Assembly: GCA_031472005.1 (NCBI GenBank) | Contig: PZJY01000007.1 | Location: 124,001-188,000, forward strand | DNA: 64,000 nucleotides | DNA from: Tetracladium setigerum | Taxonomy: Eukaryota; Ascomycota; Leotiomycetes; Helotiales | Reading direction: 5' to 3' | Shown here: one piece after another, positions 23,022 through 34,379 of the stretch | Layout of the letters: every line of letters begins with the position of its first letter | Position numbering within the stretch: the first letter of the stretch is position 1 | The notes under the pieces: generated by a model | What the model was told of the DNA's origin: nothing | Databases searched by the model: none | The model's input: only the letters and a program-made list of their open reading frames with translations | Position numbers and translations under genes: made by a program

Positions 23022-24390
23022 AATAATTCTGTTTTTGATCTCTATTCTGCACTCTGCATTCTGAAACTGTAGCGTTCGATCATTATTGAAGGGCTCTCTT
23101 TCGCTTGATTTCTCATGGAGTTAAAGGTTGTATTTGCATGATACCCTCGGGGAAGCGCGCGTTCATGTATCAGAAATGGTTCTTTTCGAAATGGTAGACA
23201 TGGTTGTTCCTTTTTTCCCCTCTTTTCTTGTACATAAACATTCGTGAGGAGATCGATTGATTTAGATCCCCCAAGTAGCAGCGTATTAAAGAAAGGGAAT
23301 GGGCAGATGTAATAAAATGGGAAGATGATGTTTCTTCATAGCTCTTGGTGTTTGTGTTCTTGTTGAGACTTGATGTTGTGAGACTTATATTTCGTGATCG
23401 TAGGAGGCTATCAAAATAATATCTCAGCCCCTGCTCCTACAAAGTCATCACAAACTAACCATCACACACACATACACACACATCTATTTGTTCAAGGTAG
23501 GCACTAAATCAAATCATACAACACCATAGGTGGCAAGCTACATGCACATCCATAACCCCGTTGTCAAAAAAGCCTAAAAATTGATTACGAGACTTCGAAA
23601 GTCCTCACTCCTTAACATTCACAACCCCCACCCCCTTGCATATAAAATCTCCAACCACCCCTCTCCCATAACATAGGTATTTTGAGAACAAGGGTTTGAG
23701 TTGAACGGGATAAAGAAAACCCCACTATTGCTTGTTTTTACGCACCTAGGTTGAAGGAATACGGATAGATAAATCTAGAGATTGGATGGGCCATCACCTC
23801 GCTCTACCCTACCTCTCTACCTGACCTTCCCCTACATTTATTATGCCAGGTAACCAGATACGCAAAAAAGAATATGGAGAAGCAAGCGGATGTTAGAGAG
23901 GAAAAAAAGGAACAATGGCGAGAAATGTTCTCTGATTTCAGCTCTATGAAATTCTTGAAGACAGACTTTCAAGGCAAGCTAAGCTTTGTTTCTCAGTATC
24001 TACTTTCTCATCTCCCTTTATCTACGGATTTGACCACGCTATGTTACGCACCACCACCTTTACCCCAATACCCCGAACCCCCTCCCATTCCATGCCCCCT
24101 TTGCCCCATTCACATGCTTATTCGACCAACGCTCCATGCATTCTGTTTTTACAACAACAAGAAGAAGGAAAGAAAAAATCATCAATCTGGTATACCAACG
24201 CCCAAATTCTTAAAAACGCCAGCCATCTCGTTCAGGTTAATCAATCGACCCACCATACAAACAAAACCAGATTCTGTTTCGCCAAACAGAAACAAAACAT
24301 AGAAGTTTCAACGCCATTGTGAAAATGCACCACCATGAAGACCAGCCAGCGCCTGCCTTGTCATAAATTTCTCCAACCCCGCTCGCTTGC
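23022..24390. other. Intergenic, convergent 3' ends
   Basis: AT-rich and pyrimidine-rich non-coding DNA with a short CA-repeat near 23464-23482. No gene is recognised. Confidence 0.5.
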
Positions 24391-26007
24391 TTAATCTGAT
24401 GTTACAAGCTCGCCCTCCTCACTCTCTGCCGGACTGTCATTGTATTTCGTTCGCTTTGCAGGTACATCATCCACTTCTGTGCTCATTGATTTGCGCTTTG
24501 GTGTGGATTTTGGTGGGGTGGTGGTTGAGAGGACAGCTGCCAAGCCATTTGTGCCATGCGCGTGTGTCGCTGGATCGTTGGCTGCTTCTTTGAGGAGTAC
24601 GGATGAGGAGCCGGAAGGTTCAATAATCTTGGGAACCTCGGTGTCATTGACGTTGTCGCTTTCGGTAGTTGGCGCTGGGATATCCTGGGATTTGATGGGC
24701 GTGGCAGCTTCCTCCTTTGTATGCTCTCCCGTCTTGCTGCCATTAGTCTCACGAGTTTCTTGACTGGTTCCATTGGGCTGATTTTCTGGACTTGGGGTCT
24801 CGTTAGCACTTCCATCGTTGTGCGGTTTCCTCGTCAGATCCAAATCTTCATCGAGTGGTAGTGGTGACATTCCATAGGCGTTGTCTGGCTTGCCCAATGG
24901 ATTTTCAACCCAGAAGTCGTTCATGACGGCAATGGCGCGAACAATTTTTTCTGGTGTTCCTCCAAGGCGTTCCCACCATGCTATTCCTCCTCGATCATCT
25001 TCCACTCCTTTCTTTGCGACCTTTGCTGCGAAGTAGATGGCCGCAATCGCAATATCCTTGGGGGGCATAAGTAAGCACAGAGGTGTCATACAGCTGTCGT
25101 TGATAAAGGTCCACGCGTAGTTTCTCATCGGTCGATCATGCTGAATCTGCAGCTTTAGGAGGAGCTCGAATAGGAATGTATAGGGCGACTTTAAAACAAC
25201 ATCGAATGTCAACATCTCCAGCATGTGTTCCTCAAATGTCAAGATGTTATCCTTCCACTTCCAATACTCCTTCGACTGCTCATCGATAATGAGGGCGCTG
25301 TTCTTTTGCGCGGTCTTTGCGACAGCAATAACGATTTCCTTTGTCTTTCTGCAATTCTCTTCGGTTTTCGTGGCGAGGAAAAGGGCTGTGGCCGCGATAT
25401 TCTGTTCCCGGGATTCAAAAGTCAGCGACTTGTTGGTCTTTGCGTGTGCCTTGGAGCGAGGAAGCACCCAAGGAGTATATGCGGCAGCAGGAGGGGAAGA
25501 CGATGCTGACTCGGAGGGAGCTTGCGAAGGAGGGGGACGTACGTAGTGGTGCTGGCCGCCTTTCTCGGGGACCATGCTAATTCTCATGAAAAATCGGTGG
25601 AAGAAGACGCTGGCGGTAGCGAGCGTCAATTGCGGGAGCTTGAGTAAGATGCCAGCCTGGATGATGAAGTTGACGCCTTTCGCTCTGCGACAGCGCTCGT
25701 CGATGGGCATCACTCCGTCAAGAATGGAGGGGGTGCTGGCAATCTCAGCCTCGGTGAAGAGCCATTGATTTGCGCCTTCGAAAGTCATCTTGTTGGACGA
25801 GGATGCGGGCAACCTTTCGTGGCGAGTATCGGGTAGGGCAGCGTGTCGCGGAGGGGGTGGAGATGGAACGGCTGGGGGAATTCTTCGAGTTGAGGTTGAT
25901 GGAATGGACGAAGTGGTGGTGGGAGGAGCAGGCTGGCGTCTGTGCGACTGGGAGGGCGCATCTGAAAGAAGATGATGCGTCGATCGAAGTTGTTCAACGG
26001 AGGTCAT
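24391..26007 (-). CDS. Cyclin of transcription-kinase type (Pch1/cyclin T/K, Bur2-like)
   Basis: Two exons, 25543-26007 and 24391-25401, give 491 residues. The 141-nt segment 25402-25542 has donor GTACGT, branch GCTGAC and acceptor AACAG and is in frame; removing it joins HHY to NIAATALFLATKTEENCRKT, the usual cyclin-fold sequence. The cyclin box begins at WLFTEAEIASTPSILDG; KGVNFIIQAGILLKLPQLTL and the second fold (MTPLCLLMPPKDIAIAAIY) are characteristic of cyclins partnering Cdk9/Bur1-type kinases. Such complexes phosphorylate the RNA polymerase II C-terminal domain in the nucleus. The long C-terminal tail is acidic, Ser/Thr-rich and disordered. An alternative N-terminus is the Met of MTFEGANQW. 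It is divergent from DUS4. Confidence 0.85.
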   Translation of the reverse strand: MTSVEQLRSTHHLLSDAPSQSHRRQPAPPTTTSSIPSTSTRRIPPAVPSPPPPRHAALPDTRHERLPASSSNKMTFEGANQWLFTEAEIASTPSILDGVMPIDERCRRAKGVNFIIQAGILLKLPQLTLATASVFFHRFFMRISMVPEKGGQHHYVRPPPSQAPSESASSSPPAAAYTPWVLPRSKAHAKTNKSLTFESREQNIAATALFLATKTEENCRKTKEIVIAVAKTAQKNSALIIDEQSKEYWKWKDNILTFEEHMLEMLTFDVVLKSPYTFLFELLLKLQIQHDRPMRNYAWTFINDSCMTPLCLLMPPKDIAIAAIYFAAKVAKKGVEDDRGGIAWWERLGGTPEKIVRAIAVMNDFWVENPLGKPDNAYGMSPLPLDEDLDLTRKPHNDGSANETPSPENQPNGTSQETRETNGSKTGEHTKEEAATPIKSQDIPAPTTESDNVNDTEVPKIIEPSGSSSVLLKEAANDPATHAHGTNGLAAVLSTTTPPKSTPKRKSMSTEVDDVPAKRTKYNDSPAESEEGELVTSD

Positions 26008-26658
26008 GGGGAAAAGATGAAGCAGAAGAAGTCGATGTTTTTAGGCAGATTGGGGTTGAATAGGGAATGGAATAACAATAGCTTTGGCCCTTGCTATTGT
26101 CCCCTTGCAGAATTGACGTCGCGGTCCATACTAAAGCTGACTAAACAAACCTGCCTTCCTGAAGGTTCACGTGAGATGGTTTTGGAATGTGGTATGGGCT
26201 ACATCTTGTATCTTCTTTATCAACCCCGAAAAGAAAATGCATTTTTTGTTTCTTGTGAGCTACCTTTATGTTTTTTGTGTAAGGTAGTTGAAGATCATTC
26301 TTTAAGGGGTGCGATGTGCGGTTCTCGGGGTGGCCTATTCTGAAACGTTGAAGAAAAACTTGAAATCGATGGCATTCACAGTCCGCTGAGAAAGTCAAGG
26401 GCTCAATGACTCTCCATATCTATCCCAATGCTCCTAGGGCATCCACTCCCTGATATTTGTGACTTCTCAACTCTCGATTGGCGTTCGTAGAATGCCATTC
26501 ATATTCAACTGAACATGTCCTCGACACGTGACACGACTGGTGGTTGCCATCAAATTCAGACTGTGCCAAGGCTTGCAAACCTCACAGTTTAGACTATCAA
26601 AATATCTTTTTCATTAACACCCGAGCAATGCGTTCTCCACCACGGATTATAGATCGTA
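26008..26658. promoter_or_regulatory. Divergent promoter of cyclin and DUS4 with two CACGTG boxes
   Basis: E-box hexamers CACGTG occur at 26168-26173 and 26525-26530. They could bind bHLH regulators and serve both genes; this rests on 6-mer matches only. Confidence 0.4.
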
Positions 26659-28081
26659 ATGATGGCCCAAGAAAGAGAACCTCCTCAGCCCCTGGGTCTT
26701 AACACCAAGTAGGTGGCTAGTAAATAGCAACTCTCTACCCTTTGTCAAGGTTTTTTTTTATTAATTTCGAATCATTACTGACTCTCCGGAGCCCACTCCT
26801 TCTTTTCAATATCGCAAAGCTCGAGAATAGACCTATTTATGCTGCTGCTCCTATGGTTAGATACAGCAAGGTAGAGAAACTCTCAGTTTCCACTACTGGA
26901 ATCGAAGAATTAATGAGTCTCGCAGCTTGCTTTCAGACAGACCGTTGCTGAATATGGAGTCGATTTGACGTGGACACCTATGGTATGGCAAACTCAAACT
27001 TTTCCATAAAGTAATTGAATCTGTTCTGATACGATGTTTCGGGTTAGATTCTTGCCAAAGAATTTAACAGGAGCCAAAATGCGAGGGAGAGTGGTCAGTT
27101 CATCCAGTCCTGCCAAACACATCACAGCCTGAGAATCTCCTACAATTTTTCTTTTCAAGCTCACTACCAAATCATCGCTTCCATTATATACTGAATCACC
27201 ACGTAGAGTTCACAAGTGATCCTTCCCCACCGCCAACAATTCTCCAACTCGGAGTGAACTCTCCCTTGGAGATCGCTCGCACCACCACGCTCCTCTCCCC
27301 CCATGTCAATGGGGTGGACATCAACTGCGGATGCCCACAATCATGGGCATGTGCCGAGACTCTTGGAGCAGCATTGATGAACCATCGCTCTCTTGTCGCC
27401 GACATGGTTTCTTCGGCCAAATCTGCCCTGCAAGCCCAAGGCTACGAAGGGCAGAAAACCATCAGTGTGAAGATCAGAATCCACGAAGATTTAAGAGATA
27501 CTATAGATTTTGTGCGAACGGTTCAAGAAGCTGGAGCAGATTTTATTACGATTCATGGCAGGATGAGAACTACGCCGTCAAGCTTGCCAGTCAATTTGGA
27601 CGCCATCAAGCTCGTTGCTGAACACATTTCTGTTCCAGTGCTTGCGAATGGTGATGTTTACACTTTGGCTGATGCCTTTGAAATTACCAGGAAGACCGGT
27701 GTCAATGGTGTCATGAGTGCGAGAGGGCTGTTGGAAAATCCTGGACTGTTCAAGCCAGCTGTTTCGAAGGCGAGGGAGGAAGGAGGAAGAGATAACATCG
27801 GATGTCAGTGGGAGACTGTGGAGACTTTTATGAGAAAGTTAGCAATTGCTCCCATTCCTTTCAAGTTAGCCCTCCATCATGTCAACGAGATGGTAGGGAG
27901 TGATCACTCACAAGCGGGGTCGACATTATTTACGAGGGAGGAAAGAAAAGGATTGATGGCTTGGTGAGTAGTTTTATCTGCCGTGCTTTCTCGTGCAGTT
28001 TTCAGCTAACATGTGGCTTATAGTTCGAATATGCTCGAACTAATTGACTATTTGGACGAAGTCAGAGAGTTGACAAGATGA
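26659..28081 (+). CDS. DUS4: tRNA-dihydrouridine synthase (Dus4 type)
   Basis: Six exons: 26659-26708, 26792-26870, 26926-26982, 27048-27093, 27207-27963, 28024-28081; 348 residues. Small introns split the N-terminal half, so the first exons are easily missed. Visible motifs: RPIYAAAPMVRYSK (FMN-binding start), LTWTPMILAKEFNRS, VNGVDINCGCPQSWA with the catalytic Cys, SVKIRIHED, ITIHGRMR and ANGDVYTLADA, all in the order of the Dus TIM barrel. The C-terminus ends NMLELIDYLDEVREL. The enzyme reduces uridine to dihydrouridine in the tRNA D-loop using FMN and NADPH; yeast Dus4 acts at positions 20a/20b. Two in-frame ATGs (26659, 26662) occur; an out-of-frame ATG lies about 40 nt upstream. Confidence 0.92.
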
Positions 28082-28491
28082 TGAAGGGAGGCGAGGGGAG
28101 GAAATGCTCATGGTAAGATGTCCGAAACACATCTCACGCCCGCGATATAGTTAAATTCAACCTGCACCGCAATGAGCATCGTCAAAGCCTGATTGGGTCG
28201 AACACAACGGCATTTACTTCAGAAGAGTCCCCTGTCAGTAAGCAGCAGATTTAGGTGAGATTCAACCTGCAGCCGCACTTTTGCCTTTCACAAAATGGAC
28301 AACGCGCTTCGGTTTCTTGAAGTAAAAAAACGCAAAACGCAGTAAATTGATCTATCTGTGTACGTAACGCTAGACCGCTACGCTGAATAAGTGTGGTATC
28401 ATACGCGCCCCCAATGCACAGTCCTGGAAATCAAAAACTAGAACCCACCAAATATTGTGCAGTACAGTCACCGAACAACGAGAATCCAACC
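28082..28491. other. Intergenic, convergent 3' ends
   Basis: No gene or clear element is seen in these 410 bases. Confidence 0.5.
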
Positions 28492-31400
28492 TCACTTCTT
28501 CGCATTCCACTCACCACGCGCAGCCCACTCCTCCCTGCTCATCGTCTTCTTCTCTTCCCATTTGATGCCCCGTTGTCTTTCTCCATCGTCCACTTCGCTT
28601 GGGGTCTTCGCCCTCCCCTTCCCCTTCCCTCTGGAATCAGCAACACTCACAGGGCTTTTCCCTTTCCACTCAATACCCCTTGCTCTCTCGACAGCGTCCT
28701 CGTCTTCACCCGTAATACCAAACCCAATATCAACACCCCATAAACCACAGGCATGTGTATCTATTAGTCCAGCGTTCAAAACTCTCGCATCCCACACTGC
28801 TCGACCAACACCATCGCGTTCATGAACATACAACTTGAAGTGTTTGTCTCGGTCTTCGCCTCCTCTGATACCCTCATTAGAGATACTAGAAATCGGGTGT
28901 GCATGTGCCTGATCTCCCCCAACCCCAGCGGCTGCAATTGGCGAAAAATAGTTATTCTTCAGGTCCAGAGATTGGTATTTCTTCGACTTCCTCTTCTCTG
29001 GACCGTTCTTCTTGCTCCAGAATGCACACGATTCGCCATCAATCTCTTCCGCGCAGCTGCGAAGAACGTGTATGCCTCTGTTGCATACTTCTCCTTGCTT
29101 CACGCCCTTGCCGTCCTCATCTTTGCAGCGCATTTGGACGGTAGCCGCACTTGAGCCTGGCATTGACAACCCCAGTGGTGGGAATTCCTGGTCTTGATCT
29201 TTGGAGTTGAACACATCGCAGACATGCAACAGGTTACAGCCCTTGACATGACATACCTCCTTAGAGGAGAGCAAAGAAAAGGGACAAATACCATCGAATG
29301 GCTTTGGAATGATCTTCAATGTTGCGTTCATCCTTGATCGAGAAAGGAAATTCGGTGGTTGCTTTCTGATTGTGGAGAACGGTTTTGGCTCAGCCTGCAG
29401 GGGATACGCAGGAAGATTCGACACGCGATCGATTTCTGGAGAGACTCTTCGCTTTGATGCTATCTGTGACCAAGGGGCTTTGTTTGGACTCATAGAGCGG
29501 GAAGGACTCGGCTTTTCGTGTTCTCGATTCTTTCGCGGTGGTGGGAAGATGAAGCTATCATCTTTCGAACCATAGCTTCTAGTCGCAGAACTGAAGACTT
29601 TACTAGTCATTGGTGTTGTCGCAGTGCCTCTTTTGTGCATTGAGTCATAAACGGAACCCTTGCCACCTCGGTCCTCTCGGTTCTTGTTGCCTTTCTTCCC
29701 CCCATGGGCGCTAGCATGTCGTCGGCCTTCCTGCTCACTGTGTTTTGATGTGTTGGATCTGGTGCCTTGCTTCGTTGCCTGAGCCTGCTGAACGTCCTCT
29801 CTCTTGGCTTCTGGGACAGACGATTTGATTGGGGAGGTAGCAAACTTCAACACATCTCTAAATGAGAGCGGGATCGCGGGTTTGATGAACGGTGTGATTG
29901 GTCTGCGAACAGGTGTAGCGTCACTTTTAGATACCAGGAATTCGGCACCACCTCGTTGGCTTTTTGCTGCAGTTGAGCGTGTAGGACTGGGTATGAATGG
30001 TGTCTGGTTCCACATGTCAGTAAAGTCCCCAAAGGAAAGGAAGTGGTAGAAAACTCACAGCACTAGGATCCAACCTCCACATCAATCCAGTATCCATGCT
30101 CTCACCACCGCTCATTGTACTTCCCTCCGTCAAACTCAGCACATCATGCTCATCGTTTCTTGTTGAATGATCGATCGTCCTAATCGTCTCAGAGCTCATC
30201 ATCACATCGTGCTCATCCGTCATCAACGGTGGAATCGTCCTACTCCTAGTTCTACCTCTCGCTTCCTCTTCATCTTCATCTTCCTCTCTAGCATCGAAAT
30301 CTCCATCTCCATCTACACCTGCCGTACCCTCCTCCCACATCTCATCCATCCGCTCAGGAACCCACTCCCCACCAGCAACATCCCCATCCCTTCTCACCGT
30401 CCTCCCACCACCCACCTTCTCCAACTTAACTCTCCCCACAAACTTCCAAAGCAACGACTCTTTCACTACCCAAATCGCCGCCAGCCTCTCATGCAACATT
30501 CTCTGACTCGTAAAATCATTCCTCATACTCTCCATCGCACCAAGTAGATTCCTATTCTCAACTCTCAAACGATCACGCTCCTCTTTGATATTCTTAACCA
30601 GTTGGAAAGTCTGTGCGGGGTCGAGATGGCAAGCGCGAAGGAGAGAGGCGGCGTCGCTTATTTCTGGCAATTGGATGGGTTGTGGTTGAGCGGGGATGGG
30701 AGAGGTTGCCATTGATAACCCATGACCACCAGGGATGGAAGAAGAGGATGAGGCGATTTGTTGCAGCTGGTGATGATATGGCTGTTGTTGCCAAGGGATA
30801 GAGAAGGATTGTGAATTCAACCTAGGACGTTGGTGTATGGGTCTATGTTGTAGTACGGGGTATTTTGGTGGTGAAGTGCGCTGTTGTGGATGTTGATGTG
30901 GGTGTTGATGCTGAAGTTGCGGAAGTGCTTGAGAGCGATGTTGGAAATGTTGCTGGCTTCCTCGGCGGGAATGGTATGTCGGCTGCTTATTACTATTGTT
31001 GTTGTTGCTGTTGCTATTGCTGCCCGGTGCTTGATGAAGAACTGCACTTGGACCACTGGGCATCATATCTCCTATGGTACATCTTGTCAGCAACTGATTT
31101 CAATCACACCCATTTCAAGAATTCAATCAACTCTCGATTCTTGGTGGTCGAACGAGTGAACTGAAGCTGGAATCGAAACAGATACATACGATGAAAATAA
31201 ACAGGCGCAACAGTGTGCTGCTGCCCACTACCAGCTTTGCCACCTTTTCCACAATTGCCACCACCACTCCCACCAGCATGCGTCAAACCCAGCGGCAGCA
31301 TCAAAACACCCGCATTCATATTCTGCGACCCAGAAGCCAAAGAACCCGATGACTTCACGGCCTGACCACCAGAAGAAGAAGACGAAGTCCCCAAAGAATC

Positions 31401-31616
31401 TGGCCCCATAACAGTAGAAGAGCGATCACGACTCCTCATCGGCGGCGAAGCTTCCTTGCTGTTGATATTCTCATTGAAATTAGGATTCAACTCTTTCCAA
31501 TCATGAGAGTTGTGGAACGAGGATGTGCGACTCCCTCCTCCTCCTGTTCCATCTCCAGGACCTCCTCCTCCTTCTCCTGGACCAGCAGGACGATTGGAGC
31601 TGTTGCGATAGGCCAT
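28492..31616 (-). CDS. Large uncharacterised low-complexity protein, 983 residues
   Basis: Three exons, 31190-31616, 30059-31071 and 28492-30003, join in phase (introns with GTATGT and GTGAGT donors). The N-terminus is Gly/Ser-rich, followed by an Asn/Gln/His-rich stretch. A likely helical unit follows (LLRACHLDPAQTFQLVKNIK and coiled coil up to LLWKFVGRVKLEKVG), then an acidic region. The C-terminal third contains Cys/His clusters (GICPFSLLSSKEVCHVKGC with LLHVC; CNRGIHVLRSC) that could bind a metal, but they match no finger family I know. No function can be assigned. A possible extra upstream 5' exon lies near 32180 (GTAAGT on the minus strand at 32174-32179). Confidence 0.75.
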
Positions 31617-32891
31617 TTCTATTTGGTTATGGCGAAGAAGAGAGCCTGTGTTTGTATGTCTGGGGTGTTCGTGGTACCTGTTGTTTGTTGTGTGTGTCGA
31701 ACTGTCTGGAAATGCCTTTTACTGATTGATTGTTTTGTTTGTTTACAATGCGCGTTTTCTTCGCATGCACTCGACAGAAAACAAAGTGGTCGAGATGGCG
31801 AGAAGCGAGAAACAAGAAGCGTGTCGCGAAAAGGAAAGGACAGGATTCGAGAAACGAGATGAGTGCGAAAAAAAATAGCCAGTGACCAGTCAGCGTGTCG
31901 TGGGAAGATGAAATGTCGCTCTCATATGCGTGGTAGTTAGATAGCAATTATTCACCTTTTCGCGAACAAAACAATATGCCGGGTGGTGGAGACGGGAGGA
32001 GCTAGGCTGGTGGAAGTGAGTTGAAGATATATGCCATGCTATGTAGCGAGCCGACGCGAGGCGAGGCTTTCTTAAAATCGGCAGCGGCGGAAGATGGCAG
32101 CCTTGTGCAGCGCAGAATGGTAGCTTTATAGAAAGGAAGGGGAACGAACGAACGGCGGGATTGATGATAGGTAACTTACCTCCCGAGGCGTCTTTGTAAT
32201 TTAAGTTCTGCATATTGTTAGTTTATTTCATGGGGATGTTTTGGATTATGTATGGCAGTATTGGTGATGATGAGTGGATGGACTTCAAATCAAACTATTG
32301 GATGTTATGTGAGGAGTTGAGGAATGTCATTGATTCTGTTTGTATTTGGATATGGACAGAGTGATGTAGAGCGGCGCGGTGATGAGTTGCAGAATTGGGA
32401 TGCTAATGATTGAAGACATATTTGTTTATTTATGATCTTTTTGGGAAAGTTCTGATGAGCAGATTGAACTCAGATCAAGAGAAACAAAGCAAGCTGTACA
32501 GTACAGTACATCTTTCTTTGGTAAGTTTGGTTTCCTTGCATGGAAAATTGAGTTCTCAAGCAGAGAATGCTCTCTGAATTTTTCTCATTGAGAATGCTTC
32601 AAGTGCAACGATGATACTTTTTTCGAGTCTTGTTTTAGGTCATTCATATTTTGTAAAGTGGTGATGAACAAAGGTAAATCGCCGGCAAAAGGGTCGGGAT
32701 GGCACAATTAATGAGCATGATCAAAGTAAAACGTGATTGAACATTCATAATATCATATTGCTAATGCAGTGCATCTAGCTATCTATAATTCGTGTGAAAC
32801 AAACAAGGAAAAGGTATCCAAACGCCATGAAACTCCTCCAAATCTTCCCATCAAACAGTCAAACGCCTTTTCTCTCCCAATCAGTCACACT
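31617..32891. other. Intergenic / 5' UTR of the 983-residue protein gene
   Basis: Purine-rich on the plus strand and probably the promoter and 5' UTR of the gene to the left. A spliced 5' exon near 32180-32213 is possible. No further gene is seen. Confidence 0.5.
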
Positions 32892-34379
32892 CTACTCGAC
32901 GGCAGAGATGCTGTGTCCACCAGTGACTGGGTTCATGGAATCACTCCAGTTACACTTGAAATCCTCGCCCAACTCCTTCTTGAGCGCCGCGGTAACAGCC
33001 TCCAGAACATTTGCGAAGACACCAAAGCTGGCTGGGTTCTCCTTGTCGTTACCCTCTCCCTGGTAAACACCAGTCCTGACCAAGCAAGTGTTCCATCCAT
33101 ACATGTTTCCACCAGTGATATCAGAAGCTGGGTTATCACCAATCATGTAGATGTTCTTGGGAAGTCTCTCCTCGTTGTGGATAGTATCCATCCAAGAAGT
33201 CATCACCTCGTCGGCATACTTGTATGTAGCCAACTCAGGCTTACCATAAACTACACGCTCGAGCTCCACACCAGTGATGGACTTATAGATGGCCTCCAGC
33301 GCAATACGGAAAGTTCCCTGCGACATTCTGGGAGTGGGATGCTCGGTAGGGCAGAGCACATCGCCTTGAGAGAAGTAGATGGGGATGCGTTGAGAAACGG
33401 GATCCTTGGCACGAGTACCCAGAACACCATCCTCGGATTGGAGCAGATCCATGATGATTTGCAAATCGGTGGCGTACTCGCGCGAGTCGGAGAAGACGAG
33501 GATGGCGTTGATTTTAACTTTGGAAAAGTCACGTGGGTTGGAGGTTGCGCGTTGCTCGGCTGTGAAGAACTCGCGGAGTGGGGAGATGGTCGAGTCGGAG
33601 GCGTAGATGTCGTTGGGGACGATCACGTTTTTGAAGCCGTATGCCTGGGCAACGTCACGGCATCTGTAACCTTCGCCGCCGACGACAAGGACCGTTTCGT
33701 AGTACTCGGCCAGGGCGGACATGGGAGTGTGGGCTTGGATGAATTGTTCGGTGGAGATGGGAGAGTGAAGGATCTTGGAGAGTTGCTCGCATCGTGGACC
33801 TTCGAGCTTTCCGGAACCGTTGGTGAGGAAGATGTGGGGGATTTTGATGCCAAGCTCGTTGTCGCCGTTGAGGATTTCGAGAACTCGCTTTCCTTCTGGG
33901 ATCAGACGATCTCCGTGAACCAACACGCCATCAATGTCAAAGGCAAAGGCCATATCTTTAGCGGCCATGGTCTTCTGCAATGACATATCCTGGACTTGAG
34001 AGGAAAGGATGTCACGTGTTGGTTGGATGGCTGGCATTCCAGGTCTAACGGCGGCTCCGGCGTTAGCCACTGAAGAGAGACGACTTTGACGCTTGGAACG
34101 AGGAATTGGCAAGGAGGCACCGAAGCTGTTGCGAGAGGCTCGGCGACCACCGCTTGAGGATGGTTCGAGACTCAAGGAGTGCATCAAGGCATCGGTTTGA
34201 CCGAAGGATGGTCTTGAAGCTGGAACTTCAATGGGTCCGTTGCCATCTTCTCCAGGAACGGGAAGAGAGTGTTGATATTTTGAGACAGATCCATGGCTGA
34301 TGATCTTGTGAAGGGAGGAGTTGGTGTTAGAGTTGGTTCGGGCGACGACAGGTCGCTTGGACTCTTCGAAGGCAGGCAT
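32892..34379 (-). CDS. HAD-superfamily hydrolase, CECR5/HDHD5-like
   Basis: A single exon of 495 residues starting at the Met of MPAFEESKRP. The first 140 residues are Ser/Arg-rich and disordered. Then comes a class IIA HAD core: AFDIDGVLVHGD (nucleophile Asp148, Asp150), IFLTNGSG (motif II), YGKPELATYKYAD (Lys of motif III) and MIGDNPASDITGGN (motif IV), in the CECR5 arrangement. Relatives are small-molecule phosphatase-like proteins, often mitochondrial; no clear targeting peptide is visible here. The coding strand is highly codon-biased, which creates a 404-codon open frame on the opposite strand that I regard as a shadow. Confidence 0.9.
   Translation of the reverse strand: MPAFEESKRPVVARTNSNTNSSLHKIISHGSVSKYQHSLPVPGEDGNGPIEVPASRPSFGQTDALMHSLSLEPSSSGGRRASRNSFGASLPIPRSKRQSRLSSVANAGAAVRPGMPAIQPTRDILSSQVQDMSLQKTMAAKDMAFAFDIDGVLVHGDRLIPEGKRVLEILNGDNELGIKIPHIFLTNGSGKLEGPRCEQLSKILHSPISTEQFIQAHTPMSALAEYYETVLVVGGEGYRCRDVAQAYGFKNVIVPNDIYASDSTISPLREFFTAEQRATSNPRDFSKVKINAILVFSDSREYATDLQIIMDLLQSEDGVLGTRAKDPVSQRIPIYFSQGDVLCPTEHPTPRMSQGTFRIALEAIYKSITGVELERVVYGKPELATYKYADEVMTSWMDTIHNEERLPKNIYMIGDNPASDITGGNMYGWNTCLVRTGVYQGEGNDKENPASFGVFANVLEAVTAALKKELGEDFKCNWSDSMNPVTGGHSISAVE

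Noticed and set aside
32769..33983. A 404-codon open frame opposite the HAD gene
   Set aside because: It is a mirror of codon bias in the well-supported HAD gene; no motif, and composition follows the opposite strand.
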